From the NCBI GenBank assembly GCA_022559845.1, contig CM040121.1, positions 506,520,566-506,584,565 of the forward strand: DNA of 64,000 nucleotides, given 5' to 3'. Source of the stretch: Amorphophallus konjac (lineage: Eukaryota > Streptophyta > Magnoliopsida > Alismatales > Araceae). This document shows positions 10,673 to 22,947 of the stretch, one piece after another. The translations under genes and the position numbers were made by a program. The notes below the pieces were generated by a model. It ran no database searches. It saw only the letters and a list, made by a program, of their open reading frames with translations, and was not told where the DNA came from. How positions within the stretch are numbered: the first letter of the stretch is position 1; each line of letters starts with the position of its first letter.

Positions 10673-12917
10673 TTCTCCCCCTTTTTGATGATGGCAACAC
10701 AATGTGATAGTGAGTCACACACAAGATTTTCTCCCCCTTTGACATGATCAAAAAGAGAAAAATAGTAAAAACAAGAGTGCAAAGTGCATTATGCATGCAA
10801 AATCTCTAGAACATTCTCCCCCTGAATGTAAGACTCCCCTGAATTATTTCTCCCCCTAGATGAATGCTCCCCCTTTGAGAAGGGATATGAACAGATAAAC
10901 AAGGAAGAAAAGGTAGGAGGGTCACTTGATAACAGCTGAATCATAGGTTCAGAAAGGAAGCATGATTATAAACAACTGTTAAAGTATAAGAATCATCAAC
11001 ATACAATTTTCAAAAATTCAGGTTTAACAGTGATAAATCTAGAGTAAAACACTTGACCCCTGAAAAAGAGTTTGTAGACTCCATTTATAGCAATGAATCT
11101 AGGGCACATGGTATTAATAGATAAGTCTGAAATAATACCCTTTTGTGTCTAAACATGGAAGTTCAAGAAAGGTAACTTGAATATGTATTAATAAAAATAA
11201 TTTTCACTCATAGACTTATGATTTTCAAAGGGTTACAGCAGTTAGATTTTCATTTTTTCAATTTCTGAACCTGAACTAAGTGAATAGACCTGTGGCATTT
11301 ATGCTGTTGACATTAGGTGTACACCTTGATCAGAGGCAAGTACCCCTAGTTACTAGGCATAAACTACTAGACCTATTTCAGATCAAAACCCACAAAGAAT
11401 AGTCTTCATTTTTGACATTAAGGGTATACCTTGATTAGAGGCCAGTACCCTCAGTTACTTGGTGAGGACTCCCCCTATAGATTTGACCCTATGAACAGAG
11501 ATAGTCTAAAGCACTTCATGACATGTGAATTTTCCTACTTCTTTGGAGGAGTTCACAGTTTCTCAGTGCAATCAGCCATTGCTCTGTCACTATGTTTAGT
11601 TCTTAACATTAATGAACTTATTTACTGCTGCCCTTAATTCTTTTAGAGTGATTGTTTGAAAAACAGTACACACTCTTATTCACATTTTCTAGACATATCC
11701 AGTTCAACACATTTAGGCATTACAAAAAACTTTTTCTATTTTAGCTATGAGACAAAGATTAAGAGCTATAAAAGTTTTCTTTTATCTCAAATTCTGAAGT
11801 GCAGACATTTGACTCTTCAATTTATAAAGGTTAAACCTTTAGTTCTTTTCAATTTGTGAGAGAGATTCTTATAAAATAACAATTGAAATAATCACAACTC
11901 AACGTACTGAACCAGAACCAGAACTGCTGTTCAGTGAAAAAGATGGGGAAAGGATAGCAATTGGCAATATGGTTCAATGAGCAACTGATGTCAAAGAATA
12001 TGAATCATTTGAATGAGAACACTGAGAAGTGAATAGGATTCAATGAATTGAATAGAACTCTCAGCTCCCCCTGACATCATGATGCAAGAATATGCTATGC
12101 ATTAGACTGTTCTACATGCAGACTATGCAACATTAGTCAAACTCCCCCTGACAAAGTGCATGAAATAGAATTAATGAACTGCTCATAATTTTAGAATATG
12201 CTCAAGAAGAATTCATGCTTTGTTCAATCAGAGAGAGAATTTATCAAATGCATCATCTTCATTTTAAATTTTCAGATTTTTTCAACATATGATGCAGTAT
12301 ACTGTTCTACATGAAAACTAGACCCATGGTACTAGGCGGAGGACCTGGTCTCAAAGACCATCTCACACATGGTAGGAACCTCCGGGCAGATTTCCCTGCC
12401 TTTTAGTAACATACCATTTGATATACCAGGGTTAACAAGGACAATGCAACATAAAGTAGTCCTTCATGCATTGAACAGCATCATTAACACATGCAATGAC
12501 AATCAGTCTATACACAATCAGTCCAAGTATGCATTCAATAACAAGAATGCAATGCATTAACACAAAACACATGCATGGACACAGAGTCTATATAGTTCAT
12601 CAACTGTATACACTAAAGAAGCATTCAAATTCAGTTCAACATATAGCAAGAGAAGAGCATCAGATATATGCAGAAATGAATTCAATAGCTGAGTCTGGAA
12701 TACAGACTGATCAGCTAGACATGGAGAGATCATCAACAATCAATCAAGCAAATCAACATGAAGCTCACATTTTTTTTTATGCTCATAGTATCAGATAATG
12801 GAATTTAAACACAGAGTTTTGGAACTGACCTGAAAAGTTCAACCATGGGGTTTTCATTCTTGAGTGCCTTGGTTAACCCCTCTTATTCATTTCCAAGGCA
12901 CACTTGCAGCATGTCAT
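10673..12917 (-). other. PPT and non-coding 3' internal region B
   Basis: The polypurine tract is at 10673-10686 on the minus strand. About 2.2 kb of non-coding DNA follows, nearly identical to 2664-4907, with the same series of extra GGGGGAG tracts. No pol domain is visible. Confidence 0.8.
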
Positions 12918-15474
12918 TCAATGTGATTTTGCAGGAACCCAAGAAGTCTTGGGTCCTGAATTACCCCTATCAGGTGTTCTAAATAATTTCTTAGCAATAT
13001 TGTCATCAAATTCCATTAGAGAGCAATCAGATATAGAATGTCCAAAATTTCCACAATAATGACATGAACCAATAGATTTTCTGGTCCTATGATGCATATC
13101 TACAGCAACATGAGACCTATGAAACTGAGCATGAATTTTTCTGTTGTAAGCATGAATTTTTGATTTACCATTACCTGCCCACCAGCATTCAGAAGCTCGG
13201 TGGCCAGGTTTTCCACATTCATAACAAACAAGAGTCTTTTCTTTAAGACCAGCTTTATTTCTGCCCAAGAAATTTTTGTTTGGAGGGAATCTTACAAATT
13301 TGGAATTAAAATGATTTCCCTGAACAAACCAGCAGTCCTTGACTGCATGCCCATACTTACCACATTCAAAGCATCTAAGATGCTTGTTGTTTGATTCATT
13401 TTTGCCCCTGTGATTTCCTGACCAGCATTCATTTGCCTTATGTCCCGGCTTGTTGCAATTGAAACAGATGATATGCTGACCTGAAGTAGATTCATATCTA
13501 TGTGGGCCATGAGCATGTGTGAAAAATCTAGAGTTCAAATTATTGTCTTCTTTCATTTTAAAGCATGCATTCATTAGATGACCACGCCTACCACAGTAGT
13601 GACAATAAGCAACAGATTTCTTAATGGCATGGTTTCTGTCGGATGAATTCCTAGAATGCATTGCTTCACTAGCATGCTCATCTTCAATCAACAATCTGCA
13701 GTCATCCATTACATGTCCTATCTTGCCACAATAGTAACATGACACTTGTGATTTCCTGATGACATGATTACTAACAGATTGACTAGATGCATGTGAATGA
13801 GTACATGAAGCATGAGCATTTTGCATTGACCCATTACATTCAGCAGAGCTAACAAATTTCAGAGTACAACCAGAAATATTCTTAGCCTTTTTTGTTTGAC
13901 TCTTTCTTTTCAATTTCTGATTATTCTCAACAGATTTTGTTTGCTTTTCAATTTTCTGGGCTTTGAACTGAAAGACAGATTTTGAAGATGATTTCTCATT
14001 TTTATTTTGTTTTGGGGATTGCCTTGAAGTACCAGCTACATCAGAGCTTTGGACAAAAGTGGTATATAGCTGGCCTTTAGTGATTTTCTCAATATCAGAA
14101 CAGCAATTTGTTCCCCCTTCAGAGTTATCATCCTTCCTCTTCCCAACAGTTTTCATTTTTCCTTTAATCTTGGCAGACTCAATAGTTGAATTTTCCAGAT
14201 TATGAATTGTATCTTCCAAGCTAGCAATGTGAAGTTCATAACTGGCTATTTCTTGTTCACTGCAATTAACACATTCGCTTAGAACTTGGTTTACAGTTTT
14301 ATACTTCTCAATTTCTTGTTCTAGACTGTTCAGAATTTCTGAATTTTCATCATAGACAGCTTTTCCTTTTTCTAAGGTGAGAAGTCTTTCAGACAAGCCA
14401 GTGTTCAACCATTTTAGTTTTTCAACTTCAGTTTTAATTCAGTTTCTTCCTCAAGATTTTTATCCTGAATTTCATTATTAGCACATCTCTCTCTTCCAGA
14501 CATGTGCTCCAATTTTTCAATCAGTTCATCTTCTCTTTCTTCTGCTTTAATTTTCTCAGCGAGCAGATTTTTGTGATCATCTTTAAGTGAGGCAATTTGT
14601 TTATTTAGCCATTCATTTTTACTAAAGAGATCTTTATTACGTTCTCTTAAAGCTGAGCATATTTTACAATTTGATTTAGCAGAAGAAGACTGTGAAGCCT
14701 CATTGATTTCATTCATTCTGACCATAAAGGTTTTATTCTTCTTTTGAAGGTCTTCATTCTCCAATTTCAGTTTGTTCAATTCAGAATTAACTTCAGTGAG
14801 TTCCTGCATGCCTTTTAGATGCTCCTTTTTCTTATCATTCAACTGATTCTCTATTTCTGACACTTTATCCAACCATGTTTATTTTTCCATATTTAGAAAA
14901 TCATTTTGTTTCTTAAGATTCTGAACGTCTAGCATGCAAGCATGATAAGACTTTTTCATATTTGGACAGTTTTCACATGAATCTTTCAGATTTATTCTAT
15001 CACATTTCTTTTTCAATTTTTATTTTCAGATTTCAATTTCTTGGAAACTTCTAACAAGTTTTCATACATCTCTATCAATTCATCGAAAGAGTATCCTTCT
15101 GATTCAGAACTTACCTCGGATGAAGTTTCATCATCAGCATTTCTATGATCAGCCACTAAGCACTTGCTGTGATTCCTGATTGACTTTAGTTTATCCAAAA
15201 TGTCTTTGGCAGACCTGCAAGAAGAAATGCATTCAATTAGAGATCTGTCAATTGATTCTTTTAATAAAACTACAGCTCTATTATTGACAGAGTCTTTCAG
15301 CTTATCCTTCTTGGTCCATTTAGATTTATCATTCGACAGTTTGTATGGACCATGAGTTATTACCTTCCACACTTCAGGATCGGTTGTGCTTACATACCGA
15401 TGCAACTTTTCCAGCCATGGGCCGAGGTCATCACCTCTGAATATCGGAGGATTAGCCATCAAAGTAGATAACAA
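12918..15474 (-). pseudogene. gag: gag copy B, one stop and two frameshifts
   Basis: Same protein and layout as the copy at 4908-7460, but with different damage. A one-base loss in a T run near 15013-15020 shifts the frame after the N-terminal domain. A TAA at 14879-14881 replaces a Gln codon by a C-to-T change. A small insertion/deletion at about 14431-14447 (net +5) shifts it again inside the coiled coil. The downstream frame 14408-12918 is open and holds the end of the coiled coil plus all six CCHC knuckles. The two stops of copy A are sense codons here. No lesion is shared, so both copies were probably intact when the tandem formed, or came from different intact parents. Confidence 0.88.
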
Positions 15475-15641
15475 GCAGACTCAAAGCACAAAGCAATCGA
15501 CAAGAAAACACCACAACCAGATAAGCACGGCAAAGCACTAACTCAGTGAAACTAAACAACAAATACAGAACGCACTCTGAAATGCACCAAACAAATAGCA
15601 GGATCCTCTGTAGATTGTTAGATCTGATAGATCAGAGACCC

Positions 15642-15653
15642 GCTCTGATACCA
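15642..15653 (-). other. Primer-binding site (tRNA-iMet), copy B
   Basis: TGGTATCAGAGC on the minus strand, directly next to the 3' end of LTR C. Confidence 0.93.
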
Positions 15654-15655
15654 AT

Positions 15656-18600
15656 TGTTGTGTTCGGTGCAGTATTCAGAGGGGGGGGGGTGAATGAATA
15701 TAACCCGTTTAAAAAACCTTTCGCCCAGTTAAAATATGATGCTCACTAGAATTACTAGTTCGCAAACTAGACAAGCTTAAAAGCTAATAATCAGTTGCAG
15801 AATAAAAACAAGCATACAGTGAGATCACTAGGATGCTAACTAGGCTGAATTAGACAAGGAGTCGCTCAACTAGAATTTCGCTCTCTTGACAGATTAAACT
15901 ATTCTAAGAAAACTAATCCACTCTTCTGCTCAACCAGAAGTCAAACGCTTAGAGCGCCCCTATGCAATCATCTAGCGGAAGCAAAAGCAGATAAAGCAAA
16001 CCACAATGCACAAGGGTTTTTAGGTGGTTCGGTCCTCCAGACCTACATCCACCCCACACTCAACCCGAGTGTGGCTTCACTAACCGCTGGGCAACACAGC
16101 TTGCCAACAATCAGCTGGGTCTCACAGCTTGCCAACCGCTGAGCATCACAGCTTGTTTCCGCTGGGCAATACAGCTTAGCCATCGCTGACTCACAGCTTG
16201 AACCCGCTAGGGAATACAGCTTAACCCGTCCGAGACCAAGTCTCGCCAGCTGAGGATTACAGCTTTACCTGTCCAGTGGAAACCTCCACTGCCCGCTGAG
16301 CTACACAGCTTGCTGTCCAGAGGCAGCACCTCTGTAAACCGCTGACAAACAGCTTGAAGAAATGTATAAAGGAAAATGAAAATAGAACAAGACAGCAACG
16401 GAAAGCTGAAGCAATAAAGCACAAAATATAGCTCAACAATGAGCAACTTCAGATCTGGTTTTGAACCAAAGATCTGAGGAACGAACTCCTTCTCTCTCTC
16501 TCTTCTTCTTCTTCTCTTCACACTCTTCTCGAGCTCTCTGCCTCTCTTCTTCTCCTTCTGCTCTTCTTCTTTAATGAAAATAGAACAAGACAGCAACGGA
16601 AAGCTGAAGCAATAAAGCACAAAATATAGCTCAACAATGAGCAACTTCAGATCTGGTTTTGAACCAAAGATCTGAGGAACGAACTCCTTCTCTCTCTCTC
16701 TTCTTCTTCTTCTCTTCACACTCTTCTCGAGCTCTCTGCCTCTCTTCTTCTCCTTCTGCTCTTCTTCTTTCTCTTTTCTCTTTCTATCTGGATCGTGGCT
16801 CTCTGTATGAGCTTTTCTTCTCGCCAACTCGATCTGTCTTCATCTGTGGACGAAGACCTCCTTTTATAACAGCAGCTAATAGGAGGGCAGCACTGGGCGC
16901 GTGTGGCTTCCACATTTCCCGCCCAGAACTTTTGGCCACGTGTCAGCTTTCTGTCAGTCCTTCAACCTCGGATCACGTGCCCTCCTTAAGCTTCACGATC
17001 AAAGCACCTGTTAAACAGAGTATCGGATAAGTCATCAGTTTAAAGAACAACTCTGTATAGACTTATCAGAAGAACAGCGTTTTAGAAGAAACCTGGACGA
17101 GGTTAAAACGAAACAACACGAAGACAGAAATAACAAAGAAGACTCAGACGCAGAGACAGCACGAAGTGAAACGAGAACGACACGAGGTGCAGAGGTGACA
17201 GAAGCACACACTACACAGAGAACAACACGAAGATAAAACAGAAACCAACACGAAGTGTGGTTTCAACATACGAAAGACACGAGGTCTAGGAAGAACAACA
17301 CGAAGACATAATACGGAAACGACACGAAGTGAAATAAGAATGACACGAAGTGTAGTAGTGATAGAAACACACACTACACAGAGAACGACACGAAGTGGCA
17401 CAGAAAGCAACACGAGGTGCTGCGATGTCATGCACGCAATAGAACAAAAATGACACGAAGACGATGAAAACGACACGAGGTGAAGTCACAAAGCGACAAG
17501 GACACGAGGTGTAGGAAACACGACACGAAGACATGAAACAACACGGAGACGAAACAGTAACCGACACGAGTTGAAAATAACACGAAGATGAAAACTGAAA
17601 TCGACACGGGTTGAAAACAACACGAAGACGAAAGACAAGGAAAATGACATGAAGTCAAAGAAACAACAGTAACCGACACGAAGTGTGGTTACTAAACAGG
17701 AACGACACGAGGTCTACAGGGAAACGACTCGAAGTTCATCAGAACTATTCGAGCTGCCTCAGAAACACGACACGAAGACATGAGAGGGAAAACGACACGA
17801 AGTCATGAGAACATCACGAGGTGAAAATGACACGGGCTGACCACAACAAGGATACAACACGAAGTCATAAAAATAGAAACGACACGAAGTATAACCTCAT
17901 ACAAGTTTTTCCTGTCAAGCATGGAAATCAACACGAAGTGTCGTAAGCTCAGACGACACGAAATCTTTCCGTGTTAGTGAGGGGAAACAACACGAACTGT
18001 GACTCAAGTGGCACTGAAAGCAACACGAGGTGAGACTTCACGCTGTACAGACTTGGACTTTGTATATGAAGTGCGCTGTACAGACTTTGACGAAGCAGAA
18101 GGCTGTATAGACTTGGAGACCCAAAGCCATTGTATAGACTTTGATGCCCAAAGGCGATGAACAGTGAAACAGTGTATATACTTCAAGTAAAGACCAATGT
18201 GTAGACTTGAAGATTGAAGGTGATGTACAGACTTTGATGCCCAACACCAATGTATAGACTTAGGAGCATATGACACGGCTGTACAGACTTCGCCTAAGAC
18301 GCTGTACACACTTAGCCTAAGACAATGCATAAACTGACGTTGTATATACTTAGCCAATGCAATGCATAGGCTTGAACGAGAGTCCAATGTATAAACTAGC
18401 ATGATGCACAATGACACAGTCCAGTGTATAGACTATGCTACCCAGACATGATATATGCAGAGACATGATATCTGACAGAATGTAATGCACATATATAAAG
18501 AGCAAATGCCATCAATGCTAGACATCATCATTCATGTTGCTATCAATATGCAGAATGCATAGAATTTGCTATCATCAAAATACAATATCAAATGCACTCA

Positions 18601-18691
18601 AATGCACTCACTGTCTTGCTATCATCAAAACCAAATAGCATTGCTATCATCAAGGCGACATAGCACATGCTTGTGCCTAGGGGGCACAACA
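15656..18691 (-). repeat. LTR C (complete, 3036 bp), outer 5' LTR
   Basis: This is the rightmost LTR of the complex and its 5' LTR in element sense. It contains the two-hairpin block 16017-16074, GCTG/CAGC array 16086-16356, leader duplication 16376-16771, TATA 16862-16868, G-boxes 16937-16942 and 16974-16979, ACACGAAGT array 17114-18033 and TGTA(C/T)AGACTT array 18043-18437. It ends GGGGGCACAACA. The next base enters a gypsy RT frame in phase, which fixes the boundary. Confidence 0.95.
16862..16979 (-). promoter_or_regulatory. LTR C core promoter: TATA box and two G-boxes
   Basis: On the minus strand TATAAAA is at 16862-16868 and CACGTG is at 16937-16942 and 16974-16979. This is the outer promoter of the complex. 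Confidence 0.7.
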
Positions 18692-20948
18692 TCCTAGTCA
18701 TCCAACACGGGATCGAGGCCAACCTTGACAAAGTTCAGGCCATCCTGAACATGCAGCCGCCCGTTTGGGTCAAGGACGTCCAACGCCTGACTGGACGAAT
18801 TGATTCGCTCAACCATTTCTTGTCCCGAGCGGCCGAACGATGCTTGTCTTTCTTCAAATTGTTGATAGGGCCCAAATTGGCATCCGCCACGTTCACCTGG
18901 GATGAGGAATGTCAGAAGGCTTTCGCAGAACTAAAGGAATTTTTGGCCTCGCCCCCGGTGTTATCTAAGCCGGTCTCGGGCGAAGCATTGTACCTTTACC
19001 TCTCGTCAACTCCTTCCACGGTGAGCTCAGTCCTAGTTCGTGATGACGTAGGAGCGCAGAGACCAGTATACTATACCAGCAAGGTGCTCAATGAAGCCGA
19101 AAGGCGGTACCCCGCAACCGAGAAACTCGTGCTAGCGTTGGTAACCTCGGCCAAGCGCCTTCGGCCCTCCTTTCAAGGGCACTCCATCGTTGTGTTGACC
19201 AGCGAACCCCTGAAGAGGATCCTCACTCACCCTAAAGCTTCGGGCTGCCTCGTCAAGTGGGCCATAATGCTCGGGGCTTATGATATCTCCTATTGCCCAC
19301 GCTCTTCCATCAAACGACAGGCACTCGCGGACTTCATCGCAGAGAGCACCGTCCCAACCAAGGAAGCCCATCCGCTGATGCCCCGGCCCACCTGGGATCT
19401 GTTCGTTGACGGGTCCTCCAACTCGGCTGGCAGCGGCGCCAGCGTCCTTCTCAGATCCCCAGAAGGAGCAGAATTGTAATACACCTTGAAGATCAACTTT
19501 TCGGCATCCAACAACGTCTCCGAGTATGAGGCTCTCATCTCGGGAGCCAGGATGGCACGGCGACTAGGGGCCGAACGAGTCAGGATCCATACAGATTCTC
19601 AATTGGTCGCCAGCCAGGTCAACGGTGACTACAAAGCTCGGGAAACACCGATGATTAAATACCTTCAACTGGTAAGAGGAATAGCACCACTATTCGAGAG
19701 TTTTCAGATTATCTGGATAACTTGGGAGGAGAACACCCGGGCGGATGCCCTCTCTCGACTGGCCTCCTCTGCCGGCCCAGAAGGCACTCGATCGGTTTTC
19801 CTTGAAGAGCTAGAACGACCGAGCATAGAAGTGGAGCTCATGACCATTGATCAGGCATCATCAAGCGACTGGCGGACCCCATATATATCCTGGCTCTGTG
19901 ATTCTCAGGAACCCTCTGACCCTCGGGATGCTCGAAGACTAAAGTATCAAGCTCGGCACTTCGTCATCTTAGACGAAGCCTTAGACCGAAGGTCTTTTTT
20001 TGATCCCCTCCTCAAGTGCCTCGATACCGATGAAACTCGTCGAGCAATTCAAGAGGTCCACGAAGGTGTCTACGGTGCACATCAAGGAGGAAGATCACTG
20101 GCCAGAATCTTGCTACGGCAAGGCTACTGGTGGCCCACACTCCAACGCGACTGCCTGACCTACGTTCAAAGGTGCGACCGATGCCAGCGTTTCGATCATC
20201 TGGTCCATCAGCCTGCCTCAGAGATTGTCACCCTTACCGAGCCGTACCCTTTCGCTCAATGGGGGATCGACATCATGGGGCCGTTTCCCACGGCCCAAGC
20301 CCAGAAGAAGTTCTTCATCGTCGCCATCAATTATTTTACCAAATGGATTGAAGCCGAAGCCACCGCCAGGATTACCGAGTCGGTCGTATGGAGCTTCGTT
20401 TGGAAATCGATCATCTGTCGTTTCGATATCCCCTAAGTGATTGTGAGAGATAATGGTCGGCAATTTGATTCTCATTACTTTAGGAACAGATGTGCCGACC
20501 TACACATTCGCAACCACTTCACTTCGGTAGCCCACCCGTAGGCTAACGGACTGGTCGAAAATGCCAACAAAACTATATTAAAAGGCATTAAGGCCAGGCT
20601 CGGTAAGGCCAAGGGTAGTTGGCTTGAGGAATTGCCAAGCGTACTATGGTCACACCGAACTACTCCAAGAATCGCCACCGGTGAGACTCCTTTCCAGTTG
20701 GTGTACGGCACTGACACCGTGATTCCTTTGGAAGTTGGTAACCCATCTCTCCGAGTCATCAACTTCTCGCCCGAGGCAAATGAACATAAAATGCTAGAGA
20801 ACCTCGATATGGCAAGAGAGATAAGAGAGATCGTGAGCATCCGAGCCATGGAATATCAGTGGCGCCTCACTCGATATTACAACGCCAAAGTCCGAGACAG
20901 ACACTTCCACATAGGAGACTTCATCCTAAGGAAAGCCGAAGCCTCTCG
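18692..20948 (+). pseudogene. pol: Tat gypsy pol: RT end, RNase H, extra RNase H, integrase
   Basis: One frame with three stops (19477-19479, 20434-20436, 20539-20541). It enters in the RT region at LVIQHGIEANLDKVQAI and passes through the thumb and RNase H (FTWDEECQKAF, then RPVYYTSKVL and YPATEKL). A second RNase H domain follows, starting WDLFVDGSSNSAG and continuing past the first stop to HTDSQLVASQVNGDY. This extra domain marks the Tat lineage. The integrase has the His-His-Cys-Cys zinc motif (HEGVYGAH to CDRC), first Asp in WGIDIMGPFP, second Asp in VRDNGRQF and the Glu in GLVENANK. The 20539 stop is TAG where the conserved motif has Gln. The frame breaks at a TSD at 20944-20948 and resumes at 22383. 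Not functional. Confidence 0.92.
20944..20948. repeat. Target site duplication TCTCG (left)
   Basis: Pairs with 22383-22387. Removing one copy plus the LTR between them restores the pol reading phase. Confidence 0.9.
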
Positions 20949-21346
20949 TGAAGCCCCACGATTAATGACACCCAAGAGGGGGGTGAATTGGGTGTTTTAA
21001 AACTTTTAACAAAATCTTGCCCAATTCAAACAAGTGTGAATAATATCCGTAATGAATTTCAGAACTATATGAATACACTCAGATCTAATAGAATCTATCA
21101 CACTCAACCGATCTTAGGTACGATGGCAGAGGTGGGAATCCGGAGATTCTGCTTACGCAAGATGTTATCTTCCTGACAAGGTTTGCCTTACCGATCCGAA
21201 CCCACCTTTTAATATACCCAAGATCTAATATGAGAATGATAAATTATACTGGATCTAACTCAAACAATACAACCAAATTAATCTACGTGTGTGCTGCACA
21301 GAATGGGGATAGAAGAAAAGGAACAAACCACACAATGGATAGTGAT

Positions 21347-21405
21347 TTTTAGGTGGTTCAGATGCAACAATGGCAACCTACGTCCACCACTCACGATCTG
21401 TGAGG
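21347..21405 (-). other. Conserved two-hairpin block, solo LTR
   Basis: TTTTAGGTGGTTCAG, a variable segment, ACCTACGTCCACCA, then hairpin 2 with stem CTCAC/GTGAG around GATCT (21390-21404). The stem differs from the CACACTC/GAGTGTG version on both strands but still pairs. Distance to the LTR 3' end is about 400 bp, as in the other families. Confidence 0.7.
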
Positions 21406-21444
21406 ATTCCCACACTATCTTGTAAAGGATTATGAGATCAAAAT

Positions 21445-21462
21445 ACACACACACACACACAC
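21445..21462. repeat. AC microsatellite, 9 units
   Basis: Perfect dinucleotide run inside the solo LTR. Confidence 0.95.
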
Positions 21463-21532
21463 GTGATGAGTTCGGAACTCCCACGATGGTGCACAAACAC
21501 CGAATCACAAAGGTATGTGAAGACTAGAAGAA

Positions 21533-21536
<4 letters not shown>

Positions 21537-21564
<28 letters not shown>
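21537..21564. repeat. AC microsatellite, 14 units
   Basis: Perfect dinucleotide run inside the solo LTR. It opens a Cys/Val-rich minus-strand frame that is not a gene. Confidence 0.95.
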
Positions 21565-21567
<3 letters not shown>

Positions 21568-21882
21568 GATCTGCGTAGATCCACACACATACAAGTGTTT
21601 AAATGTTCAAGATCACACACTTGAAGCTTGATGAAAAATAAGGGAGAAACACAAAATGAAAAACTCAAATTTAAGCTCCCCCTTAGTGGATGAAGATGAT
21701 CTTGGTTGAAGCTTCCTCCTCAGCTGAATCTTCACTTGAATGGCCTACAGATGATCTTGAAAACCTTGCTCTTGGATGAAGAACTCTTGGACGCAGCACA
21801 ATTCACGGAGCTACAGTAGCACTCCTCCTTCTCCCATTGATAGCCTCCTTGAGTGATTAGGGTTTTTGACACCAAAGTGATA

Positions 21883-21890
21883 TTTTTATA
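21883..21890 (-). promoter_or_regulatory. TATA box of the solo LTR
   Basis: TATAAAAA on the minus strand, roughly in mid-LTR, with GTCGAC dyads upstream at 22030-22140. Confidence 0.55.
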
Positions 21891-22382
21891 GATCTTGGAT
21901 GGTCAAGAGACAAGCCAGCAACCAGATCCACAAATTATGGCATGTCTGGTGACTTTGGGATTAAACAAACCCAATGAAAGGGGCTTCCCACGTTGGAAGA
22001 ACACAAGTCAACAATTGCTACCTCGAAGCTGGCGGTCGACCGACAGGAGGGGGCAGTCGACCGAAATTTTACAGGAATGAAGCTTTCAACGCTGGGAAAA
22101 CCGGTCGACCGGCCCCTCACCGGCGGTCGATCGCTACCTGGAAAACCTGCAATTTCAATGGAGTTAGCCAATGAATCATAATCCGTGAGCAAATTATCGT
22201 ATGACCATATCCTGTTCCAATCACTATGAATTGCTTGAACTTAACAGGGCATTTCTTGAAACATGGTAGATTTAGGCATTTTCATGTTTAAGGAAGGCTT
22301 TGAAAGTAGTTTAAGCAAGTTATTACTTAGGTTGTAATACCGGGGTTTTGTTATCATCAAAATCATATGGAGAGACTCAACA

Positions 22383-22544
22383 TCTCGACCACTGGAGTCG
22401 GTGGGAAAGCCGACCCCTAATTGGGAAGGCCCCTACCGAGTGGTCGAGACGCTCGGGAAAGGGGCGTATCGATTGTCTACCATGGAAGGAATGCCTATCC
22501 CTTGAACATGGAACGCAACAACATTACGAAAGTTCAATTTTTGA
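22383..22544 (+). pseudogene. pol: Tat gypsy pol C-terminal end, after the solo LTR
   Basis: Continues the pol frame from 20948. It encodes the post-integrase block with the conserved NWEGPYRVVETLGKGAYRL and TWNATTLRKF motifs. Its first complete codons after the insertion join in phase with KAEAS at 20930-20946. A TGA at 22502-22504 replaces a sense codon in the PIP-x-TWN stretch. The frame ends at 22542-22544. The 92 bp from 22545 to 22636 look like 3' non-coding element DNA. Confidence 0.85.
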
Positions 22545-22631
22545 GCTTTTCTCAAACATGTAAGTAACAAATAACAAAAATTTTCTTTTCATTAATATTT
22601 TTTGTACATCAGATAGGCCACAGCCAATACA

Positions 22632-22636
22632 ATACA
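22632..22636. repeat. Target site duplication ATACA (left)
   Basis: Matches 42566-42570 on the far side of the LARD-like element. Confidence 0.9.
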
Positions 22637-22947
22637 TGTCACTCCCCGGATTTTTTGGATATTTATCGGATCAGGATCCGTGAGTTTCGGATCGCCCTCG
22701 GGCGTCCCAGATTGAGTTTTGCGGTTTACGCGTGTTTTGGCCTATCGGATCTACGGAATGCCGTGTAGGGTGCACTAGTGCGTTCTCCCACTCTGGGATA
22801 GTACCACTGAAGTGTGCATTTTTCGAGGATCGTGGGGAGCATTTTTCCCAATTTTTGGTATTTTTTAGAATTTATGGATTTTCCTATAAATAACACCTTA
22901 ACCTCTCTCTCTCCCCATTCTCTCCTTCTCACTCTCTCTCATCTCTT
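22637..22947 (+). repeat. LARD-like element 5' LTR, first part
   Basis: These are the first 311 bp of the LTR, matching 39624-39934. It contains a TATA box at 22885-22891 followed by a CT-rich initiator-like stretch. It is cut by the insertion at 22948. Confidence 0.9.
22885..22891 (+). promoter_or_regulatory. TATA box of LARD-like 5' LTR
   Basis: CCTATAAATAAC context. The same box is at 39872-39878 in the 3' LTR. The gag-only element inserted about 60 bp downstream, near the expected transcription start. Confidence 0.65.

Larger units (their letters stand above)
1..18691 (-). mobile_element. Tandem gag-only Sirevirus-like LTR element complex
   Basis: Three long terminal repeats share two internal regions in the order LTR, internal, LTR, internal, LTR, all on the minus strand. 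The period between equivalent points is about 8014 bp (7642 to 15656). Each full LTR starts TGTTGTG and ends CACAACA, a 7-bp inverted terminus. A tRNA-iMet primer-binding site abuts one end and a polypurine tract the other. The only coding potential is a Copia-type gag, so this fits the TR-GAG class of non-autonomous elements. Gag architecture, the CATCATCAAAAAGGGGGAGA context of the polypurine tract and several extra GGGGGAG tracts point to Sirevirus ancestry. The right end interrupts a gypsy RT reading frame. The left end is outside the window, so the target duplication (right copy would be TCCTA at 18692-18696) cannot be tested. Unequal or ectopic LTR recombination is the likeliest origin. 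Confidence 0.9.
20949..22382 (-). mobile_element. Solo LTR (1434 bp) of a related Sirevirus-like family
   Basis: It begins TGAAGCCC, ends CTCAACA and is flanked by TCTCG duplications. No primer-binding site, polypurine tract or coding DNA is present, so it is a solo LTR left by LTR-LTR recombination. Similarity to the 3-kb LTRs is clear in three blocks: GAGGGGGGTGAATTGGG near the start, TTTTAGGTGGTTC with hairpins at 21347-21405, and TTATCATCAAAA near the end. A minus-strand TATA box is at 21883-21890. Upstream of it (22030-22140) are GTCGAC-centred dyads such as CCGGTCGACCGG. Two AC microsatellites lie inside. Short frames here are not genes. Confidence 0.9.

Noticed and set aside
20949..22382. 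First reading of the solo LTR start as TGACACCC near 20965
   Set aside because: With that start no duplication was found. Starting at 20949 gives matching TCTCG copies and restores the pol phase.
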